The notes below the pieces were generated by a model. It saw nothing but the letters and a program-made list of their open reading frames with translations. It was not told where the DNA came from and ran no database searches. A DNA stretch of 64,000 bases from JAOSJT01 sp035362335 (GTDB lineage: Bacteria > Bacteroidota > Ignavibacteria > SZUA-365): assembly GCA_035362335.1 (NCBI GenBank), contig DAOSDL010000002.1, positions 196,993 through 260,992 of the forward strand. The letters run 5' to 3'. This document shows positions 44,161 to 53,311 of the stretch, one piece after another. The position numbers were made by a program, and so were the translations under genes. The number at the start of each line of letters is the position of its first letter. Positions within the stretch are counted from its first letter, which is position 1.

Positions 44161-45561
44161 ATGCGTACCTTGCTTCGCAGTATTCCGCTGGTCGCACTCG
44201 TCTTGCTGCCCTGTCTCGTTCAGGCGCAGACCACCCGCACCACGCTTCTCGAGCAGTTCACCGGCACCTGGTGCCAATGGTGCCCTTACGGCGCCGATAC
44301 CATCAATGTGCTGCTCCAGCAAATTCCGAACGCCCGGGCAGTGGCCCACCATACAGGCAACAACGAGCCCATGTCGACCGCCGAGACGGAGACGATCGCG
44401 CAGCACCTGCTCGTCAATTCCTGGCCTTCCGGGGCGATTGACCGCCTGCTCGTCAACCTCCCCACCGGCGGCGCGGCCATCGCCATCAGCCGCACGTATT
44501 GGAGGCAAGTGCTGACTTCCCGCGCGCAAAGCACCGCTCCGCTCTCCATCGCGGTGGCGGGCACGTGGAATCCCGACAACAGGGAACTCGCATTCACCGT
44601 CACCATGAACATCCTGCAGGATATGCAGGGCGAGTTCTACCTCAATGCGCATCTGAATGAGGACAGTCTGAATTACGCCCAGCTGAAGAACGTAAGCGGT
44701 TCGGTGATTTCGCTGAATCCCTATTATCACAGACGCGTCACACGCAAGATGATTTCCGGCGTGTACGGCACCACGCTCACCACGACCGGCTTTACCAATG
44801 GCCAGGTGGTGACGCAGCAGTACACCTACTCCGTGCCTGCCAACTACAATATCGCGAATTGCCGGTTGACGGTGTTCCTTACGACAAAGGTGACGCTCAA
44901 CGTCAATGGTTCCCCGCGCGCCTTCAACATGGCCGTGCAGCAGGCATGGCAGGAGCCCGTACTCAACGTGATGTCGGTGATCCCGGTGGAACTCGTCTCC
45001 TTCCACGGCGCACAGGTCAACGACGGCGTCCGCCTCGAATGGCGCACTGCCACCGAGAGCAACAATCGCGGCTGGTTCATCGAGCGTCGTGAAAACGAAG
45101 GTTCCTGGAACGATCTCGGCTTTGTCGGCGGCCGCGGCACCACGCATGAGCAGCAGCAGTACGAGTACTTCGACAGCGGCGTGCGCAGTGGCAATACCTA
45201 CGATTACCGCCTCCGCCAGGTGGATTTCGACGGCACCATCGAGCGCTCGGACATCATGCGCGTGATGGTTGCGCCCACGCCCACGGCGACGCGCATGCTG
45301 CCGAACTATCCGAATCCCTTCAATCCCAGCACCACCATTGTCGTGGAACTGGCCGAGCAAAGCGACGTCAACGTGACCATTTACGACATGCTGGGCCGTC
45401 ACATCCGCACCCTGGTTTCCGGTGTGCGCGAAGCGGGCGGTCATATGTTCGAGTGGGACGGTACCGACGCCAATGGCAATCCGGTGGAATCGGGCATGTA
45501 CTTCGCCCGCATGATCACCCCCACGCATACCGCGACGCAGCAGATGCAACTGAGCAAATAA
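44161..45561 (+). CDS. Omp28-related thioredoxin-like protein with T9SS C-terminal domain
   Basis: 466 residues from the ATG that follows AAGGA at a suitable distance. The signal peptide ends LVQAQ. The N-terminal half is an Omp28-type thioredoxin fold: LLEQFTGTWCQWCPYG carries CxxC (Cys38, Cys41). A beta-rich middle region follows. From about residue 280, VELVSFHGAQVNDGVRLEWRTA opens an Fn3-like module common next to T9SS signals. The last ~80 residues (LPNYPNPFNPSTTI, VTIYDMLGRHIRTLV, ESGMYFARM) are a type A T9SS sorting domain. Probably secreted to the cell surface; a redox role for CxxC is inference. A strong terminator follows. Confidence 0.88.
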   Translation: MRTLLRSIPLVALVLLPCLVQAQTTRTTLLEQFTGTWCQWCPYGADTINVLLQQIPNARAVAHHTGNNEPMSTAETETIAQHLLVNSWPSGAIDRLLVNLPTGGAAIAISRTYWRQVLTSRAQSTAPLSIAVAGTWNPDNRELAFTVTMNILQDMQGEFYLNAHLNEDSLNYAQLKNVSGSVISLNPYYHRRVTRKMISGVYGTTLTTTGFTNGQVVTQQYTYSVPANYNIANCRLTVFLTTKVTLNVNGSPRAFNMAVQQAWQEPVLNVMSVIPVELVSFHGAQVNDGVRLEWRTATESNNRGWFIERRENEGSWNDLGFVGGRGTTHEQQQYEYFDSGVRSGNTYDYRLRQVDFDGTIERSDIMRVMVAPTPTATRMLPNYPNPFNPSTTIVVELAEQSDVNVTIYDMLGRHIRTLVSGVREAGGHMFEWDGTDANGNPVESGMYFARMITPTHTATQQMQLSK

Positions 45562-45586
45562 GCGACGCGCATTCCGATCTCAACAC

Positions 45587-45614
45587 AAACGTCCCGGCCT
45601 CGGCCGGGACGTTT
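45587..45614 (+). terminator. Rho-independent terminator after the Omp28-like gene
   Basis: A 13-bp perfect stem (AAACGTCCCGGCC and its complement) with a 2-nt centre, followed by TCGTTT. It lies 26 nt after the stop codon. Confidence 0.9.
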
Positions 45615-45632
45615 TCGTTTAACGACATGCAG

Positions 45633-45668
45633 GCTCCGTCAATGCTGGATGCATGCTCCGTCAATGCT
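45633..45668. repeat. 22-bp-period direct duplication at a gene end
   Basis: GCTCCGTCAATGCT occurs at 45633-45646 and again at 45655-45668. The second copy spans the stop codon of the minus-strand Cys-rich gene, so the duplication lies at its 3' end. Confidence 0.8.
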
Positions 45669-46149
45669 TGAGCATACGATGGAGTGTCGCCACCAATTCC
45701 GATTGATTGGAGGTGATGCGATGGCCGCAGTGCGCTTGCTGTCCCTCTTTCGCCTTGCGTGTGTCCGCCCCGATACATTCACAGCCCACGATGGCGCCGT
45801 TGTTCGCGTACATGAAGCGGCAGTCCGCGCACGCCGTTGGCGAACAGGCATGGGCTTCGCCCTGCACTGGCAGCAGTACCTTCCCGTCCTCGATCCGGCA
45901 TTCGTACGCCCGCAGCACGCCATCATCGCAGTGGGCAACGAGATAGGGTCGAGCGAGTGTTTCCACAAGCAGAATCTGAACGGTGAACGCACCATCCTCA
46001 GCGCGTACAATAGCTTTCTTCAGCATCGCGTCATCCACCGACAACACCACCGCGTCGTCCATCATTTCTGCGATGGTTATCGCATCCTGCGCAGCCGCCC
46101 CATGCAGCGCTGTCAGGAACAGCGCCAACAGCACTACCCACGTCCTCAT
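45661..46149 (-). CDS. Small exported cysteine-rich protein
   Basis: 162 residues. The start MRTWVVLLALFLTALHG is fixed by AGGAGG six nucleotides upstream; the signal peptide ends GAAAQ. The mature part has an N-terminal VDDAMLKKAIVRAEDG-type beta region. The C-terminal half is rich in Cys: HCDDG, YECRI, ACSPTACADCRF, GCECIG and HCGHR, nine residues in all. Spacing suggests disulfides or a metal site. I do not recognise the family. It is monocistronic between two terminator/repeat regions. Confidence 0.65.
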   Translation of the reverse strand: MRTWVVLLALFLTALHGAAAQDAITIAEMMDDAVVLSVDDAMLKKAIVRAEDGAFTVQILLVETLARPYLVAHCDDGVLRAYECRIEDGKVLLPVQGEAHACSPTACADCRFMYANNGAIVGCECIGADTRKAKEGQQAHCGHRITSNQSELVATLHRMLKH

Positions 46150-46526
46150 CGAGCACCTCCTCCTGCTTACATGTTCATCAGACTGGAACGCCCGAAATCT
46201 ACACAACCCGCACAGTCCACGCAAACCCATACCTCAGGCAATTTCCTCAGGCGAATTCCTCACGCGAATTCCATATACGAATTCCTCACGCGAGGCCGCG
46301 AAGCAGCGAAGGCTATGACGAATAACCGACGGCCATCTCCACGCACACATGCACAGCATCAAGACTCACATACTCCGGCATCTCTCCCCTATCCAACGAC
46401 AAGCACAAACTCCGCCCCTTCCGACCCCAACCCAATCTTCGCGCCTTCGCGCCTTCGCGTGAGCGAATTCGGACCTCGCCACAAACGCAAAAACGGCGAA
46501 ACCGTGTAGATTTCGCCGTTTTCCTG
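46150..46526. other. Gene-free gap with 13-bp tandem repeat
   Basis: 377 bp between the Cys-rich gene and tRNA-Gln. It holds the tandem repeat at 46232-46296 and a small CCTTCGCG direct repeat near 46440. No credible coding region is seen on either strand. Confidence 0.6.
46232..46296. repeat. Five-copy 13-bp tandem repeat, consensus CCTCAGGCGAATT
   Basis: Five adjacent units of exactly 13 bp: CCTCAGGCAATTT, CCTCAGGCGAATT, CCTCACGCGAATT, CCATATACGAATT and CCTCACGCGAGGC. The units are direct, with no spacers, so this is not a CRISPR array. Confidence 0.9.
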
Positions 46527-46599
46527 CTGCCCCTCTAGGGCTCGAACCTAGACTTTCCTGATCCAGAGTCAGGCGTGTTGCCAATTACACCAAGGGGCA
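46527..46599 (-). tRNA. tRNA-Gln (anticodon CUG)
   Basis: A 73-nt cloverleaf on the minus strand: acceptor TGCCCCT paired with AGGGGCA, D arm GTGT/ACAC, anticodon stem CCTGA/TCAGG with loop CTCTGGA (anticodon CTG), T stem CTAGG/CCTAG with loop TTCGAGC, discriminator G. CCA is not encoded. This is a substrate class of the GatDE route encoded 8 kb away. Confidence 0.96.
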
Positions 46600-46615
46600 A
46601 TCACAAAGACTAACT

Positions 46616-46644
46616 AATATAGCACACCGGATCGTCCGGGTCAA
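46616..46644 (-). promoter_or_regulatory. Strong sigma70-type promoter for tRNA-Gln
   Basis: On the minus strand: -35 TTGACC (46639-46644), a 17-nt spacer and -10 TATATT (46616-46621). Transcription would start about 10 nt before the tRNA 5' end. Confidence 0.8.
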
Positions 46645-46748
46645 GTCTGCGGAGGAAAAAATCTGCTGTTCGGAATCTTTCGATATTCCGATAGTCCGAT
46701 CCTGAATACGGATGTCGCCACTCACACCGCTGCCGCGCGTACCCGCGC

Positions 46749-49700
46749 TCAGCGCAAGACACTGAATCGCCCCACCTGCTCGATGTCCTCGCCGGCGAGA
46801 CGCACGCGCAACTTGAAGAAATACACGCCGTTCGCCAAGGCGTCTCCATCCTCGTCGCGGCCATCCCACGGTATGCGGTTGAACCCGATGCGCAGCTGAG
46901 CCGCGTCCACATCCATGCTGCGCACAAGACGTCCCGCGAGCGTGTATACGCGCAGCTCGGCGGACAACGGCGGCTCGGCACCGGTGCAGCGGAAGGTGAT
47001 GTCCATCGGACCCCGCGTCGGACTGGGCCAGGGCAGCACCTGATCGATGCGCGCCGTGCGCGTCACGTAGAATCGCACCTGATACGGTATGCTGTCGGCA
47101 GCATTGCCGCTGGCGTCCTTGCCCGACACCGAAAGAAAATGCAGGCCGTCCGACAAGGTGGGCACGTACAGCACACGGACTTTCTCCGAACCATCCATCC
47201 CGATGCTGAGCTGCGCCGCAGGATCGCTGGCCAACCACACGCGACGCCCATCCAAAAACACCTGCACAGCGCTGGTATCGGTTACCGGCAGCGGCGAAGC
47301 ATCCCGCAGGACGATGCCGATGGTCGGCCTCGGCGACACGTAATCGTTGTTGGCGATGCGCGTCCCGTCAAACAGGACCTCCAACTCGGGTGTTTCACCG
47401 TCGCGTCCCGAACGGAATTCGCGCGAGTATACATTGTTCGCGCGGTAATACTCCACCACGGTGTTCGCCGCATCGAGCGAGACCTCGTAACTCATGCTCC
47501 CCCGCCGACCCGCCGTGGGTAAAGCGAAATCCATCACCCGCGATGACCCGACCGCGATTCCGTCAATGGACAAGGGCACCCCTTCCTCGCCGGGAATACG
47601 CAGCAACGCGGTGAACGGCCCGCTGTCCACGCGCCCGGCGTTGTGCGCCTCCACGCGCACCCGCATGGGCTCGCCCTCGAGCACCGAATCGCGTTCGCTG
47701 CGCACCACCTGCGAGGTGATGCCTATTTCGGGGAAACGCGACTGATAGTCCAGCGATAGTCCCCGCAGCACGGGTCCTCCACTTCCCTGCGGATCGCGTA
47801 CGCGCAGGGCGATGCGCGGGAAAGGCTGCGCCGGGAAACGCACGCCCGACACGTCCACGGCCTGTCCTGCCGGCACGGCCTCGAAGGCGGCGAGCACGGT
47901 GTCGCGCCCTGCCACATCCCGCGCCAGCACGCGCACATCCACCGCGGCGCCGTCGGGAGCGAGGTCGCCGCTCCATGCGAGAGCGCCCATCACATTCACC
48001 GGCGCCAGGCCCTGCGTGATGCACCATCCTTCACGCGCACGCACTTCGATGGTGTCGCGGAAAAATACCGCACCCAGCACGAGATGCATCTCCCGCGCTG
48101 CGGACGCGCGCGCGCGCGATGCGATGAGCGCGTAGCTGTCGCGAAATCCGAGGCTGTCGATAAGTGTCGCTCCGAAGCGCTTCAACTCGTTGCGCAGCTC
48201 GGGGATGATGTTGCTGCCGTTGGGAGAAACCGGAGGATATCCATTGGCGTCGTCCAGCACGGCGACAAGCAGGATATGATCATCCGGAATTCCGCGCAGA
48301 TAGGCCGCCATGTCCGTCGCCACCGATGCATCGACGTAAGTATCGAAATTGCGTGTGGCCACAACATCGCCGAATACCGGTTCCACCACGGCGATGTTGA
48401 AGCCGCGGCTGTTGGGACTCACATCGGTGTCCCCGACGCGGGTGATGGCGGTGCGAAACGGTCCGTTGAATCCACCGGAAGCCACCTCCAGCTCCAGCGT
48501 CCTCGTACCCAGTCGCAGCGCCCCTTCTGCGTCCAGTCGCATCGCGGTCAGGGCCAGTTGACGCAGCTGTCCACTGTCACTCTGCCACCACATGTCGTCT
48601 CTGCCCGTGGCTGCCAGCCGGAAGGCACGCGTGGGAGACCAACCGCCCGACACGCCGTCTGTGAGCATGCGGGCACGCCAGTACAACACAACGTTTCCTG
48701 GCAATCCCCCGAGCGCGAGCCGCGTGTACACGTCCTCGATGTCGCGCTGCGCTCGCAACACCCCTGTGGCGAAATCGGGACGCGGGGCGCATTCCACCTC
48801 CACAGTGATGCTCCCCGATTCGGGAATGCTGGAAGGATTCGCCAGCACGAATTCCACCGCACGCCCCTCGGGCAGCACGGCATGATTCAGAGGAAAAATT
48901 TGCGCGATTCCGCGCGGCTGTACCGTCTTGACCAACACAGCCACGTTGTTGTCCTCACGCTGCTCGGCGACCTCATCCCGCGCGTCCACGGTGATTTCAA
49001 CATCCACCACGCCTTCGACGCCGGCGAAATCGTATTCCCATTCCATCGGCAATGCCACTGCGAAGGGGGCGACACGTCGGCGTTCGCTGTGCGCCACCTC
49101 GCCGTCGCCGCGCACGCGCAGCAGCACATCCACACTATCGCTCATGCACAGTCCCACATTGCGCAACACCGCGCGGATGCGAGCGGGCTGCTGTTCGGTG
49201 AGAATGTCCGGCTCGGTAACGATGTCCTCCGGACGCACAAGTAACTCCGGTCCCCGCGCCATCATCACATGCGTGGCGGGATCACCAAGAATGCAGAGTT
49301 GGTCGCTGGTGTTGATCGTGCTGCGATCACCCGTGCCGAACGCCCGGATGAGTTCGCGCTTGCCCGCCAGCAGGATTTCGCCCCAACTCCGCAATCCGCT
49401 GTCCACCAGCGCGCGCAGCATGCCCCTGCTCACCACGTAATCGTAGCCGATGATACCGAGCCCGGCTGTCCCGAGCGAGGCGATGGCCCCGTTCTCGGGG
49501 GCGAGAACGAAGCGCTCGTTGAGTCCCGTTTCAAAGGGTTCGGCAAAATGGGCGGTATTGCAGGACATGGTGGCGAACAGCATGTACCGGCCTTTGTTGG
49601 AGAAAATGTCCGGACGCTCGATGCCCACGTCGATCACGCGCGTTCCGCCATGTCCCGAGAAGTAGAACATCGACACACCTTGATTCACCTCGTGAATCAG

Positions 49701-52037
49701 CGTGTCGAGATCGTCGTAGCTGATCGTGGTCATGGTGCGCTTGTAAATACGACGGGGTTCGAGGCAGTACGGATCGACCCAATCACGAATCAACCATTCG
49801 ACCAGCGGCTTGAGTTGCACCTCGTGTTCGAAACTGTTTTCCCCACCGACCGAAAACAGGATGCGATTGTCCATGGGATGCGGCGGACGCGATTCATGCT
49901 CGATGATTTTGTCGATCACGGCATCGGCGGCGGCGGGTGTTTCAGCCGGTATACGGCCAATGGACAAATACGGTGTGGGATCGCTGGCGGAAGTGCTGAA
50001 TCGCACATAGTGATTGTCGCTCGCCGGATTGCCCCACGTGGGAACGTAATCCACGCGCGTGGAATTACTCTTGCGCTGTTTCGCATCCCAACTCGCATCG
50101 CCGATAATCACGGCGAAGCGCGGACGCGGCTCGCGCCATTGCTCCCAGGCGTTGCGCATGAATGCCCTGATGGCCGACGGTGCCTTGTGCCCATGGTTGA
50201 ACTCACGGTAAATGTCTTCCACCGAAGCGATCACGGTGCTGAAGCCATCCGTGCGCGCCCGATAGTCCGCGAGCCGTTGCGCCTGTGCCAGAAACAGCGG
50301 ATGCGTGATGATGATATAGTCGGCCTGACGCGCGGGCGAAGCAAGGTCCGCGTACTCGAAGCGCCGCACCGACAGCGGAGCGCGGGGCGTTGTGAACAAC
50401 AGATAGCTGGCCGTGCCGTCCACTGCGAGTCGCATTCCGGCGGCATCCAGTTCCACACCGTCGAGTATCGCACCACTGCGCAGATTGATGCCGCGCGTCG
50501 CAACAGCTTGCGGCGGCAAGCTCAGCAATGCGCGAGCGGGCAGCTCCGGTCCGACACCGATGCCACCGTCGACGAGCAACTCTTCTTCAATGGGCACACT
50601 GCTGCGCAGGTAACGGAGATCGGCCCAATCCACATAAATGCGTTCGATGGAACAGACAGGATCCTCGGGCGGACATTCCTTGATGCCGACATTGCGAAAG
50701 ACCAGAGCATTTTCTCCATCGCGCAGCAGCGCGCCATCCACCGGTACACGCAGCCGCAGCGTGTCGTACGAGGCGAGCGTGTCGTCGAACACCACGCCAC
50801 CGTTGATGCTCACACGCACACGCGAGGGATCGCGCGAAGCGCCTTTTACGCGAAACTCCAGCGAGGCTTCGCCTCCGCGGGGCTGCGCGAGCGTGAACGG
50901 GATTGCGAGACTGTCCTTTTTCAACAGATACTTCCACATCCAGGTCTCGCCCGGGACACGCTCGCTGTTCTCCATGTCCTGATACTCCAGGTCGCCGCGA
51001 TGGTATTCCAGATCCCGCTCCAGCCGCAGGCGTGCGGGCAGAGCATCCACCGCCACCGCGCCGGGGAAGGACGCCGGACGCACATCCTCCGTCCCTCCGC
51101 GCGGACCCGCTTCCCCATCCCATTCGAGGAAGAACACATTGCCATCGTCCCATTCGTCGAAGTACTCGCCGTCGCTGCCTTCCTTGCGCGGAGCGTACCA
51201 CTCCAGCGCATCGCTGCCGTCCAGGCGGCCGTCCTCTTCGCCGCGCACCTGTATCGGATGCGGAACTCCGTTGAGCCAGAGTCGCAGGCGCCGGGGATCC
51301 GCGCTCGCCGGCAAGCCCGCGGCGAGCAATTCCTCTGCGCCAAGTCGGTACACGCCAGCTTCCCCGGTGCGAATTTCCAGACGCGATCCCGTCGCGCGCG
51401 CGGCGGCTTTTCCGATCGCGGCTGCCGCGTTCCGCAGCCACTGCCGCGCATCCGAGGCATTCACCACGTCACGCAGCGACGAATGATCCGACGAGGGCGG
51501 CAACATACCGCCGATTTCACCAGCAACTTCATTCCCTTCTATGCGAATGTCTATATCGAGACGGCGCGCCCATCGCAGCCCACCCGCGGCGGGCAAGGCG
51601 GGATGCACACGCAATCCACCGACGGTGAGACCATCGCGCACACTCACCGGCGTGCTTTCCACCCACGTGCTGGCATGGACGCCTCGCGGCGTTGCTCCAC
51701 CGTATGGAGCGAGATCAGCAGCCAGCACGTCCTCCTGCGCGCTACGCACGCGCGCAACGAGACGCGATCCCGCGGGCAGACCAAAGGCCAGGTGCAGCGT
51801 GGGCAAATCGGGCAGGCCAACCTGGACACGGGTGTCGAAACCGGGCATGAGTACGCGGGAATAGGCGGGATCACCCGGCATGCGCAACACGCGCGGTTCG
51901 GGATTGTCCATGATCAGACGCCACTGCGTTGCCGAAAGACGCTCAAGTCGATAGGGTGGCGGCGCCTGCGCCCGCATGTGCATTGGGGCAAGTGCCGCGC
52001 ATAACGCAACGACGAGTAAAGCGGAGCGAAGGATCAT
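46749..52037 (-). CDS. porU: PorU-like C25 (gingipain-family) protease of the type IX secretion system
   Basis: 1762 residues from MILRSALLVVALC (signal peptide ending HMRAQ), beginning 4 nt after a glycosyltransferase gene. A long N-terminal beta-rich region precedes the peptidase C25 domain (about 640-960; YIIITHPLFLAQAQ, FAVIIGDASWD, SIGRIPAET). The catalytic pair is His796 (YFSGHGGTR) and Cys826 (ATMSCNTAH). CARDB/Ig-like modules follow (about 990-1100 and later), then a C-terminal FlgD-like module (RVYTLAGRLV, IPWDGRDEDGD, NGVYFFKLRV). PorU removes the CTD from T9SS cargo and transfers it to A-LPS. This protein is some 600 residues longer than Porphyromonas PorU because of the extra C-terminal modules. 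A secreted C25 protease cargo is the alternative. Confidence 0.72.
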   Translation of the reverse strand: MILRSALLVVALCAALAPMHMRAQAPPPYRLERLSATQWRLIMDNPEPRVLRMPGDPAYSRVLMPGFDTRVQVGLPDLPTLHLAFGLPAGSRLVARVRSAQEDVLAADLAPYGGATPRGVHASTWVESTPVSVRDGLTVGGLRVHPALPAAGGLRWARRLDIDIRIEGNEVAGEIGGMLPPSSDHSSLRDVVNASDARQWLRNAAAAIGKAAARATGSRLEIRTGEAGVYRLGAEELLAAGLPASADPRRLRLWLNGVPHPIQVRGEEDGRLDGSDALEWYAPRKEGSDGEYFDEWDDGNVFFLEWDGEAGPRGGTEDVRPASFPGAVAVDALPARLRLERDLEYHRGDLEYQDMENSERVPGETWMWKYLLKKDSLAIPFTLAQPRGGEASLEFRVKGASRDPSRVRVSINGGVVFDDTLASYDTLRLRVPVDGALLRDGENALVFRNVGIKECPPEDPVCSIERIYVDWADLRYLRSSVPIEEELLVDGGIGVGPELPARALLSLPPQAVATRGINLRSGAILDGVELDAAGMRLAVDGTASYLLFTTPRAPLSVRRFEYADLASPARQADYIIITHPLFLAQAQRLADYRARTDGFSTVIASVEDIYREFNHGHKAPSAIRAFMRNAWEQWREPRPRFAVIIGDASWDAKQRKSNSTRVDYVPTWGNPASDNHYVRFSTSASDPTPYLSIGRIPAETPAAADAVIDKIIEHESRPPHPMDNRILFSVGGENSFEHEVQLKPLVEWLIRDWVDPYCLEPRRIYKRTMTTISYDDLDTLIHEVNQGVSMFYFSGHGGTRVIDVGIERPDIFSNKGRYMLFATMSCNTAHFAEPFETGLNERFVLAPENGAIASLGTAGLGIIGYDYVVSRGMLRALVDSGLRSWGEILLAGKRELIRAFGTGDRSTINTSDQLCILGDPATHVMMARGPELLVRPEDIVTEPDILTEQQPARIRAVLRNVGLCMSDSVDVLLRVRGDGEVAHSERRRVAPFAVALPMEWEYDFAGVEGVVDVEITVDARDEVAEQREDNNVAVLVKTVQPRGIAQIFPLNHAVLPEGRAVEFVLANPSSIPESGSITVEVECAPRPDFATGVLRAQRDIEDVYTRLALGGLPGNVVLYWRARMLTDGVSGGWSPTRAFRLAATGRDDMWWQSDSGQLRQLALTAMRLDAEGALRLGTRTLELEVASGGFNGPFRTAITRVGDTDVSPNSRGFNIAVVEPVFGDVVATRNFDTYVDASVATDMAAYLRGIPDDHILLVAVLDDANGYPPVSPNGSNIIPELRNELKRFGATLIDSLGFRDSYALIASRARASAAREMHLVLGAVFFRDTIEVRAREGWCITQGLAPVNVMGALAWSGDLAPDGAAVDVRVLARDVAGRDTVLAAFEAVPAGQAVDVSGVRFPAQPFPRIALRVRDPQGSGGPVLRGLSLDYQSRFPEIGITSQVVRSERDSVLEGEPMRVRVEAHNAGRVDSGPFTALLRIPGEEGVPLSIDGIAVGSSRVMDFALPTAGRRGSMSYEVSLDAANTVVEYYRANNVYSREFRSGRDGETPELEVLFDGTRIANNDYVSPRPTIGIVLRDASPLPVTDTSAVQVFLDGRRVWLASDPAAQLSIGMDGSEKVRVLYVPTLSDGLHFLSVSGKDASGNAADSIPYQVRFYVTRTARIDQVLPWPSPTRGPMDITFRCTGAEPPLSAELRVYTLAGRLVRSMDVDAAQLRIGFNRIPWDGRDEDGDALANGVYFFKLRVRLAGEDIEQVGRFSVLR

Positions 52038-52041
52038 GCGA

Positions 52042-53268
52042 TCAGAACCGGAGTTGTTCGAGATACTTCCGTGCCAACAGGTCAAGATCGTAATTTTCCC
52101 GTACAAAGCGGTAGGCATTTCGCCCGAACCCCTCGCGCAGTTCCCCATCGTCGCGCAGGCGAAGAATCGCAGCGGCCAGCGCCTCGGCGTTCTCCGGAGG
52201 AATGGCGATGCCGGCTTCGGCGTCTTCGAGTATGCGCCGCGCTTCGCCCTCCACACCCAGAATAATCGGACGCGCCGATCCCATGATTTCGAACATCTTC
52301 GAAGGAATCACCGTGCGGAACAGCGGCGTGTCGCGCAACAGTACGAGCGCCACATCTATCTCGCGCAACAGTTGCGCCACACTCTCACGCGGCATGCGAT
52401 CGAGAAAGGTGACGTTGTTCAGATCGTGCGCACAACGACGCAACGCCTCCTTGCGTGCGCCCTCCCCCACGAAGAGCAGGTGGATGTCGGACTCCCCGCG
52501 CAGCAGTCGCGCGGCGTCGATGGCGGTTTCCAGCGCATGCGCCATGCCATGCGTGCCAATGTAGGCGACAATGAACTTTCCCTCGAAGCGGGCGAGCAGC
52601 GCGCGCCGCTCGCTCCAGGCCGCCTCGAACAGCCGCGTGGACACACCGTTGGGTATGGTGACAATGCGCGCGGGATCAACGCCGCAAGCTTCGATGTGGT
52701 CGCGAAAGGCCGGGCTGACCACGCATATCCTGTCCGCGCGCCGGTACATGAAACGCTCGACACGGCGCAACACGCGCAGCAGCATGCCGTCTCCCGCGGC
52801 TTCAACGGCCCGAATCGAATCCGGCCACAGATCGCGAATCTCCAGCATCAGCGGCAAGCGTCGCAACGTCCGCAGCAACACGCCTGCGAGTCCCACGAAA
52901 AACTGCGGCGAACTCGCAATGCACACATCCACATCGCGCAGGCGCAGCGCGCCCAACACCGCCGTGATTCCGAAGGAGAGATAATTGATCGAGCGGCGCA
53001 ACATCCCCGCATTGGCCGTCACATACACCCACATGCGATGGACGTCGATGCCCTCAACGCGCTCCACTGTCCGCCAGCGCACGCGGTAGCCCTCGTACAC
53101 CGTACCGGTGGGATGATTGGGGATACCGCATATCACGGTCACGCGATGCCCGGCCTCCACCCAGCGGCGGCTGAACTCGAACGCGCGTGCGGCGGGCGCA
53201 CCCATCTCAGGTGGGAAGTACTGGCAGAGATACAGAATGTGCAAAGGACGGCTCAGTTCCATACGCAT
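52042..53268 (-). CDS. Family 4 glycosyltransferase (WbuB-like)
   Basis: 408 residues from MRMELSRPLHILYL; the next Met (53262) is equally possible. A GT-B fold: the N-terminal acceptor domain contains YFPPEMGAPAARAFEFSRRW, shortened to YFPPEMGAPAAR, and GIPNHPTGTVYEGY. The nucleotide-sugar domain has IPNGVSTRLFE, YIGTHGMAHALETAIDA and SKMFEIMGSARPIILG, as in WbuB/L-fucosamine-type transferases of O-antigen synthesis. The sugar is unknown. It lies 43 nt after the asparagine-synthase-like gene and 4 nt before the PorU-like gene. A link to the glycan anchor used by T9SS is attractive but inferred. Confidence 0.9.
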   Translation of the reverse strand: MRMELSRPLHILYLCQYFPPEMGAPAARAFEFSRRWVEAGHRVTVICGIPNHPTGTVYEGYRVRWRTVERVEGIDVHRMWVYVTANAGMLRRSINYLSFGITAVLGALRLRDVDVCIASSPQFFVGLAGVLLRTLRRLPLMLEIRDLWPDSIRAVEAAGDGMLLRVLRRVERFMYRRADRICVVSPAFRDHIEACGVDPARIVTIPNGVSTRLFEAAWSERRALLARFEGKFIVAYIGTHGMAHALETAIDAARLLRGESDIHLLFVGEGARKEALRRCAHDLNNVTFLDRMPRESVAQLLREIDVALVLLRDTPLFRTVIPSKMFEIMGSARPIILGVEGEARRILEDAEAGIAIPPENAEALAAAILRLRDDGELREGFGRNAYRFVRENYDLDLLARKYLEQLRF

Positions 53269-53311
53269 CAATATGCTTGCATGCGTCGCGCGACGCAACC
53301 TTACGGCGATA

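Noticed and set aside
46232..46296. CRISPR array
   Set aside because: Units are 13 bp and directly adjacent with no spacers; no cas genes in the window.
49269..52004. 911-codon plus-strand frame
   Set aside because: Antisense to the PorU-like gene, whose catalytic motifs are clear.
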